DNA from: Herbaspirillum huttiense
Lineage (GTDB): Bacteria; Pseudomonadota; Gammaproteobacteria; Burkholderiales; Burkholderiaceae_D
Assembly: GCF_004367745.1 (NCBI RefSeq)
Contig: NZ_CP037993.1
Location: 2,232,001 to 2,296,000, forward strand
Direction of reading: 5' to 3'
Length of the DNA: 64,000 bases
Position numbers and translations under genes: made by a program. Below, one piece after another: positions 59,808 to 64,000 of the stretch. The first letter of the stretch is position 1, and every line of letters begins with the position of its first letter. The notes beneath the pieces are model-generated. The model was not told where the DNA came from. It made no database searches and worked only from the letters and a program-made list of their open reading frames with translations.

Positions 59808-60240
59808 GCGTAAAACACCTCTCCGCCCTGGCACGAAGCCCTTGAAGCGCACCGGGTTTGCCAAGCCGGGCTCCGGCCTGCTGCGCGTTGCATCGTCCCA
59901 GATGAAGGCGCGCAAGGCCTCCAAGCCAAAGATGACCAAGATCCGCGCCTCCGCGCGCGATCAGGAATGCACGCTGCGCTTCCCGCTGGTGTGCAACCAC
60001 CGCACCGATACCACTGTGCTCTGCCACAGCAACCAGCTGAAGGACGGCAAGGGCATGGGCCTGAAGGCTCCGGATACCCGTGCAGCGTATGGCTGCAGCG
60101 CCTGCCATGACGTACTGGACGGCCGCGCGCCGCGTCCCGCAGGCATGACCCACGAACAGATGCTGGAGCGCTTCGAAGAGGCGGTCTCGCTGACCCACCA
60201 AGTTTTGACCCGCAAGGGTTTGTTGAAGGCTGAACAATGA
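59800..60240 (+). CDS. YbcO-like (DUF1364) phage nuclease
   Basis: A 146-residue protein. A basic, Lys/Pro-rich N-terminus (MLKRKTPLRPGTKPLKRTGF) precedes the DUF1364 core: SARDQECTLRFPLVCNHRTD, TTVLCHSN, then KGMGLKAPDTRAAYGCSACH. The Cys/His residues fit a zinc-bound HNH-type nuclease, as in YbcO of the DLP12 prophage. The stop overlaps the next gene as ATGA. Confidence 0.83.
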   Translation: MLKRKTPLRPGTKPLKRTGFAKPGSGLLRVASSQMKARKASKPKMTKIRASARDQECTLRFPLVCNHRTDTTVLCHSNQLKDGKGMGLKAPDTRAAYGCSACHDVLDGRAPRPAGMTHEQMLERFEEAVSLTHQVLTRKGLLKAEQ

Positions 60241-61145
60241 GTATTGCCCTGATGACACTCGCTTGGAAGACCGATCTGCCAGCTGGCAGGAAATTGGTGC
60301 TTCTGGCGCTGTGCGACAACGCCAACGACCAGGGCGAGTGCTACCCATCGGTGCAGTCCATTGCGCTGAAGTGCAGCATGGGCGAACGCACGGTGCAGCA
60401 GCATGTCGCGGACATGGAAGGCGAGGGCATCATCACGCGCCTCATGCGCAAAGGCCGCAGCACGGTCTACAAGATCGACCCCCGCAAATTTCGCACCCCC
60501 GCAGAATCTGCACCCCTGTCGAATCCTGCACCCACCCCCGCAGAATCTGCACCCCCACCCCCGCAGAATTCGCACCCCACCCCCGCAGATCTCGCACCCA
60601 TAACCGTCAAGGAACCATCAGTTGAACCATCAAGGAAACGTCAGGGAGCGCGTGGGACGCGCTTGCCCTCGGACTGGGTGCTGACGAAATCGCTTGGCGA
60701 ATGGACGCTGCAGGAGTTCCCGCACTGGACCGCTGACCGTCTGCGCTCGGTGGCCGCGAAGTTCAAGGACCACTGGCTGGCGCAGCCGGGGCAGAAGGGC
60801 AGCAAGGCCGACTGGCTGGCCACCTGGCGGAACTGGTGCCGCCGCGAGGACGAAATGAACCCGCAGGGCAAGCAGGGCGGCAGCGGCGCATGGTTCGCGA
60901 CGGAGCAGGGCGTGATCGCCAAGGCTGCGGAGCTGGGTCTCAAGACCATCCCTGGCGAATCGGCATTCTCGCTGAAGCAGCGCGTGCAGGAGGCCATCGA
61001 CAACGGCGGCAGGCCGCCCGTGACGGTATCCGGCCAGCGCGTGGTGTCGGCGCAGCCAAAGGTCGAGGGCAAGGCCGAGGTGTCGCCCGAGAACCGGAAC
61101 GCCGCCCTGCAGGCCGCGCGTGGGCTGAAGAAGAAGGTGGCGTGA
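60237..61145 (+). CDS. Phage replication initiator-like protein
   Basis: A 302-residue protein. The N-terminal ~85 residues form a winged-helix domain typical of phage replication/O-type proteins (MTLAWKTDLPAGRKLVLLAL, CYPSVQSIALKCSMGERTVQ). A Pro-rich linker with repeated PAESAP units is encoded by DNA iterons (60484-60595). The next part (~140-205; LPSDWVLTKS, DHWLAQPGQKGSKADWLATW) matches the DnaT-like C-terminal domain of primosomal loaders. Position and the internal iterons fit an initiator that binds its own gene, as lambda O does. Confidence 0.85.
   Translation: MSIALMTLAWKTDLPAGRKLVLLALCDNANDQGECYPSVQSIALKCSMGERTVQQHVADMEGEGIITRLMRKGRSTVYKIDPRKFRTPAESAPLSNPAPTPAESAPPPPQNSHPTPADLAPITVKEPSVEPSRKRQGARGTRLPSDWVLTKSLGEWTLQEFPHWTADRLRSVAAKFKDHWLAQPGQKGSKADWLATWRNWCRREDEMNPQGKQGGSGAWFATEQGVIAKAAELGLKTIPGESAFSLKQRVQEAIDNGGRPPVTVSGQRVVSAQPKVEGKAEVSPENRNAALQAARGLKKKVA
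60484..60595. other. Iteron array inside the initiator gene, candidate phage origin
   Basis: Six related units with the consensus CCCGCAGAATCTGCACCC have cores starting at 60484, 60501, 60519, 60540, 60563 and 60585, 17-23 bp apart. Two cores are the 11-bp palindrome GCAGAATCTGC. A comparatively AT-richer stretch follows (60600-60640), with AACCATCA repeated. This matches the layout of lambda ori within gene O. Confidence 0.7.
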
Positions 61146-61363
61146 TGCGCTGCCTGGACTGCGCACACTGCGACCTTCGCAGCAAGCCGGAAATGGCGAA
61201 GCGTGGTTTCGCAACGTGCAAGTTCGTGGAATCAGCCACCTACCCGAGCACTACGACGCAGCGTGAGTGCAGCCACTTCCAGGCTGCGGCGCAAGAAGCC
61301 GTGACCAAGCGCGCGGCGTGGCTCCAGGCGCAGCAAGAATTTTTCAGACAGCAAATTATTTGA
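61145..61363 (+). CDS. Small Cys-rich phage protein
   Basis: A 72-residue protein starting MRCLDCAHCDLRSKPEMAKR, with further Cys in FATCKF and RECSHF, a probable zinc-binding fold, then a helical tail. The ATG shares one base with the initiator stop. Such small Cys-rich proteins follow replication genes in many Burkholderiales prophages; function unknown. Confidence 0.68.
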   Translation: MRCLDCAHCDLRSKPEMAKRGFATCKFVESATYPSTTTQRECSHFQAAAQEAVTKRAAWLQAQQEFFRQQII

Positions 61364-61376
61364 AGGGAGTATCAGC

Positions 61377-61658
61377 ATGGCAACTCGACGTAACGGACAG
61401 ATTCCCCCGAAGCGGAACCCCGGTCCGCTGTCCGCGAAGGATCGCCAGGTCGGCGGATCGCATTACAAGGACATGGCCCTGGAGCCGTGGGAGGCCATCG
61501 AGAAGTGGCTGACGCCCGAGGAAGTGCGCGGCTACCACAAGGCCACGGCCATCGCATACCTGGCCCGCGAGGGCGCCAAGGGCGGCGACGAGGATATCGC
61601 CAAGGCTGCACACCACCTGCAGCGCCTAGTCGAGCTGAATGAGGCGGCTGAATCGTGA
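61377..61658 (+). CDS. DUF3310 phage protein
   Basis: A 93-residue protein whose core DRQVGGSHYKDMALEPWE... followed by GYHKATAIAYLAREG and DIAKAAHHLQRLVEL is the DUF3310 (nucleotide-kinase-like SaV) family, widespread in phage early regions. AAGGGAG precedes the ATG. The basic N-terminal 25 residues are an extension. Biochemical role unknown. Confidence 0.87.
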   Translation: MATRRNGQIPPKRNPGPLSAKDRQVGGSHYKDMALEPWEAIEKWLTPEEVRGYHKATAIAYLAREGAKGGDEDIAKAAHHLQRLVELNEAAES

Positions 61659-61700
61659 GCGCTCAAGAACAGATCTCAAGCCCTCACGTCCGTGTCTTCC

Positions 61701-62075
61701 TTAGTGGGAAGGAGATTGTGCTGCGGGATCAGCCGAGAATTTTTGTAGAAGCTGGCTCAGGAGGAGGGAGTTCTGATGAGAAAACGCGAAATTCATCCAT
61801 CCAAAGCCAGGATCTCGGATCTGCAGGAGCGCACCTCCTTGGAGATCCTGCGGAGAAACATGAAACGCCGGGTCAGTCAGCCCACGTTCTAGTACACCAA
61901 GCGGCCGATTCTCACCGATGGGCGGTGCCAGGCCTTCGCGCAATTTTCCTAACGCTGCGATGGCTTGATCAATGTATTGCACAGCGAGTTCTCCGCCGTT
62001 CGCCAAAGGATCAAGCGTGAGCTTGACAGTGTCGTCCGATTGTTTTTCTACGGAAATTTTTAGCACCTGTTCCAT
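61701..62075 (-). CDS. Leftward phage gene between DUF3310 and rusA, unknown
   Basis: A 124-residue protein starting MEQVLKISVEKQSDDTVKLT. A short beta/alpha N-terminal part is followed by DPAFHVSPQDLQGGALLQIR and DPGFGWMNFAF. AAAGGA stands before the ATG. A rightward frame (GTG at 61655 to 62020) overlaps it and is coupled to the DUF3310 stop, but reads as lower complexity. A 38-codon rightward frame at 61776-61892 has a strong Shine-Dalgarno. I favour the leftward gene on its protein-like composition; codon statistics would decide. Confidence 0.5.
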   Translation of the reverse strand: MEQVLKISVEKQSDDTVKLTLDPLANGGELAVQYIDQAIAALGKLREGLAPPIGENRPLGVLERGLTDPAFHVSPQDLQGGALLQIRDPGFGWMNFAFSHQNSLLLSQLLQKFSADPAAQSPSH

Positions 62076-62168
62076 GCGCGTTCCTTTCGTCGTTTCAATT
62101 GATCGGGTTGAGAGCCTCAATTGTTGCACGGATGAGAACGCGCACCCTACACACCATGGAGATCTGCA

Positions 62169-62537
62169 ATGAAGCTGGTCGCAGTCACGCTTCCATTCCC
62201 GGACAAGGACTTGAATCCGAACAGGGCGAACGGCAAGCACTGGTCTGTCACGTCGGGTTTGCGCAAGAAGGCAAAGCACGTAGGCCACATCCTGGGGCTG
62301 GAGGCCGCGCACAGGGCTGGATGGGAGCCGCACGGCCAGGACGTGCCGCTGCGCATCACCTTCGAGATGCCGGATCGCCGGTGGCGCGACCGCGACAACC
62401 TGCTTGCCGCAATGAAGCCGAGTCTGGACGGAATTGCATGTGCGCTCGGGGTGGACGACAGCCAGTTCGAGCCTGTGACGCTGCGCCGCACGTATGGCCG
62501 CCAGCCTGGCGCAGTGCATATCGAGATCGGCGGCTGA
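62169..62537 (+). CDS. rusA: RusA-family Holliday-junction resolvase
   Basis: A 122-residue endonuclease that cuts four-way junctions. It starts MKLVAVTLPFPDKDLNPNRA, carries the acidic active-site block RRWRDRDNLLAAMKPSLDGI, then LGVDDSQF and a closing VHIEIGG strand. Length is that of RusA. It serves phage recombination and replication, together with the RdgC encoded on the left arm. Confidence 0.92.
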   Translation: MKLVAVTLPFPDKDLNPNRANGKHWSVTSGLRKKAKHVGHILGLEAAHRAGWEPHGQDVPLRITFEMPDRRWRDRDNLLAAMKPSLDGIACALGVDDSQFEPVTLRRTYGRQPGAVHIEIGG

Positions 62538-62557
62538 CATCCACCCTTGGAGGGCAT

Positions 62558-62887
62558 ATGCAGAAGGGGAAAAGCATTCGTGAGCATGTGGCGGAATACC
62601 TGGAAGAGCACCCCGGTTCTCTGATGTGGGAAATCCAGTGCGCCATCTTGCAGCTCGGCATTTCCTCCAATTTTGGCGTGGCTTCGGTGATTCGCAATAT
62701 GTCGGCGTGCGGGGCCTTGGAGGTGGACAAGACGAATTACAAGGCATTCCGCTACTCCCTGAAGGAAGAAGCTCGCGCCGTGTACCTGGTCGATGCATCC
62801 CGCTTTGAGGTGCCGCCGGAGCTGGCTGGCCCTGCTGTTCCACCGCTGGTCTGGTCGATGCGCCATCTGCTCGGCCATGCCGTTTGA
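62558..62887 (+). CDS. Phage protein with winged-helix-like fold, unknown
   Basis: A 109-residue protein starting MQKGKSIREHVAEYLEEHPG. The N-terminal 60 residues look like a winged helix (MWEIQCAILQLGISSNFGVA, SVIRNMSACGALEV). GGAGGG precedes the ATG. It may be a small DNA-binding regulator of the rightward operon. Confidence 0.62.
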   Translation: MQKGKSIREHVAEYLEEHPGSLMWEIQCAILQLGISSNFGVASVIRNMSACGALEVDKTNYKAFRYSLKEEARAVYLVDASRFEVPPELAGPAVPPLVWSMRHLLGHAV

Positions 62888-62914
62888 TTGATAAGAAGCA
62901 ACTAGGAGAGATAC

Positions 62915-63268
62915 ATGCAAAACGTTCAAGCGGCCGCTGCTCCGCTGGTACTCATTCAGCCCGCCCCGGTGGCGCGCGATCAGGACGGCTACTGGGTCCA
63001 CCCTGAAGAGCCCGACTTCGATGAAGACTGGCAGGCCTACAAAGCTTGGATCGCTGCGCAGGGCTTGGAGCTGAAGATCGATGACCTGGAAGACTATCCG
63101 GACCACGCAGCTCATCACCGCTACTTCGAGGAAGGCGAAGCCGACATCAGTGACTGGGTGAGCGAGCGCCCCGCCGGAGAAGGCTGGTTCACGCTGTCGA
63201 TCCACATGACCGAAGACAGTGCAGTGTGGGTTTGGGCGCGTCGGCGGCAGGAGGGCGCTGCAGCATGA
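62915..63268 (+). CDS. Acidic phage protein, unknown (117 aa)
   Basis: A strongly acidic protein rich in Asp, Glu and Trp (EEPDFDEDWQAYKAWIAAQG). TAGGAGAG lies before the ATG. DNA mimicry is one possible role for such composition, but there is no specific evidence. The stop overlaps the next start (ATGA). Confidence 0.62.
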   Translation: MQNVQAAAAPLVLIQPAPVARDQDGYWVHPEEPDFDEDWQAYKAWIAAQGLELKIDDLEDYPDHAAHHRYFEEGEADISDWVSERPAGEGWFTLSIHMTEDSAVWVWARRRQEGAAA

Positions 63269-63498
63269 GCGTCCCATCTACCGCAGATCGCTTCATTGAG
63301 CTGATGGCTGCTATCAAGTCCCTTGACGCTGGAAACGAAGAGCCGATGCGCCATGCTGTCCGCCGTCTTCGGAACAATGCCACTGGGATTCTGGAGGCGG
63401 CCATTACCGAGGCCTGGGTGATGGTGGATGTTGCTCAGCAAATCCCTGGGGACTGCGCCGAAGCCATCGCAGATGCGAAGAAAGAAGGTGCCGCATGA
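63265..63498 (+). CDS. Small phage protein, unknown (77 aa)
   Basis: A helical 77-residue protein starting MSVPSTADRFIELMAAIKSL. ATGA overlaps join it to the genes on both sides; no motif recognised. Confidence 0.6.
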   Translation: MSVPSTADRFIELMAAIKSLDAGNEEPMRHAVRRLRNNATGILEAAITEAWVMVDVAQQIPGDCAEAIADAKKEGAA

Positions 63499-63737
63499 TC
63501 GCCGCCATCCCCGCCGAAGACCGGCCGAGCATCATCCGCCAGAGCATCCCCGAGCCAGGCCAGGACCGCGCGCAGGCATTGAAGACATCGCGGATCGAGG
63601 CCGCGCACCACTATTCCAACGTCCTGCCCAGGCGCTTCAGCGTGCAGCTGCGGGCCAAGATCAACGGCGGCCCGCTGATTTGCTTGAGCTGCGGCGCGAA
63701 GACCAATGAAGACGGCGACCTGCCGTGCGACCACTGA
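63495..63737 (+). CDS. Small phage protein with CxxC near the C-terminus (80 aa)
   Basis: Starts MIAAIPAEDRPSIIRQSIPE. The end LICLSCGAKTNEDGDLPCDH holds a CxxC and a CxH pair, suggesting one zinc site. It is coupled to the upstream gene by ATGA. Confidence 0.6.
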   Translation: MIAAIPAEDRPSIIRQSIPEPGQDRAQALKTSRIEAAHHYSNVLPRRFSVQLRAKINGGPLICLSCGAKTNEDGDLPCDH

Positions 63738-63747
63738 GGGGGGCGAG

Positions 63748-63876
63748 ATGCGCGGTGATGATGTGGAGCTGATTCTGACGCTACTGGCGCTCTTCGGGGC
63801 ATTCGGCGGCGCGCTGGCGGTGCTGCTGCGCCATCTTGCCCGAGAAGGCAGCGCAGGCGCTGACAGGAAGAAATAA
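63748..63876 (+). CDS. Phage single-TM microprotein (42 aa)
   Basis: Starts MRGDDVELILTLLALFGAFG: one hydrophobic helix, then a basic, polar tail ending KK. GGGGGGCGAG precedes the ATG. One TM and a basic tail are compatible with a holin or Rz1-like accessory, but also with many small phage membrane proteins. Confidence 0.5.
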   Translation: MRGDDVELILTLLALFGAFGGALAVLLRHLAREGSAGADRKK

Positions 63877-63886
63877 GGAGAAGTAC

Positions 63887-64000
63887 ATGCGCCAGTCGCG
63901 TTTTACAGCATTGCAGCAGGGTTTGAATGCCACCGCGAAGAAGGTTTTCGCCGTGGTGCCTATCGCGGAGCATTGGACCTCAACCCAGATCGTGGCCGAA
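63887..64000 (+). CDS. Phage protein, 5' part
   Basis: The frame runs off the window. The first 38 codons read MRQSRFTALQQGLNATAKKV..., with AAGGAGAAG before the ATG. The ending EHWTSTQIVAE suggests a small DNA-binding helix region as in late regulators, but the fragment is too short to judge. Confidence 0.5.
   Translation, partial: MRQSRFTALQQGLNATAKKVFAVVPIAEHWTSTQIVAE

Larger units (their letters stand above)
47402..64000. mobile_element. Lambdoid-type prophage, early region (incomplete in window)
   Basis: From the tRNA-Pro end, the gene order follows a temperate phage: integrase, DUF4224 protein, leftward early genes with ParB-like protein and RdgC, left promoter with operators, accessory genes, S24 repressor, Cro, a replication initiator gene with iterons, YbcO-like nuclease, RusA and small rightward genes. 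Genes are short and densely packed, with many ATGA overlaps, unlike the host regions. No lysis, terminase or structural gene is reached, and attR lies beyond the window. Confidence 0.92.

Overview
The window looks like chromosomal DNA of a betaproteobacterium of the family Oxalobacteraceae, most like Herbaspirillum. The grounds are high-GC coding bias, the order thrS-infC-rpmI-rplT-pheS-pheT-ihfA-merR, an ATA-started infC, and an exosortase-B/PEP-CTERM exopolysaccharide locus. This placement is inference from gene content; no database was searched.

Positions 1-18110 are core genome. They hold the end of a cation/proton antiporter, an FMN riboswitch driving a RibH2-type lumazine synthase, small envelope proteins, tRNA-Leu(UAA), an alpha/beta hydrolase, a RidA-family protein with a RelA-type (p)ppGpp synthetase, two identical tRNA-Val(GAC) genes, cheY, and the translation cluster. 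Two aminoacyl-tRNA synthetase genes carry attenuator-like leaders. A 13-codon Thr-rich leader peptide with a terminator precedes thrS. A Phe-codon-rich ORF with mutually exclusive hairpins precedes pheS.

Positions 18330-43600 are an exopolysaccharide and protein-sorting region. The core operon epsL-epsB-epsD-epsE-epsF-epsG-xrtB/epsI-wzy (20497-30649) makes, polymerises and exports the polymer, and its exosortase should process PEP-CTERM proteins. Two candidate substrates flank the locus (18336-19418 and 43022-43579). Further enzymes follow: a GT2 glycosyltransferase, a WecG/TagA glycosyltransferase fused to a STAS-like domain, a nucleotidyltransferase, a ManC-type enzyme, a flippase, a GT14-type enzyme, a CysE-like acetyltransferase and GalE. 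An uncharacterised secreted protein sits on the opposite strand inside the cluster. An array of GTCAG repeats on an 11-bp period, resembling tandem Pho boxes, lies before the flippase.

Positions 43600-47320 hold a 40-bp perfect palindrome, a glycerate kinase, a small lipoprotein and a TonB-like membrane protein.

From tRNA-Pro(GGG) (47325-47401) to the window end is the early half of a lambdoid-type prophage. The leftward arm runs from integrase and a DUF4224 protein through small genes, a ParB-like protein and RdgC to PL. The immunity region has an S24 repressor, a Cro-like protein and 18-bp operators shared by the left and right promoters. The rightward arm has a replication initiator gene with internal iterons (probable origin), a YbcO-like nuclease, RusA and many small genes. 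Structural genes are not reached.
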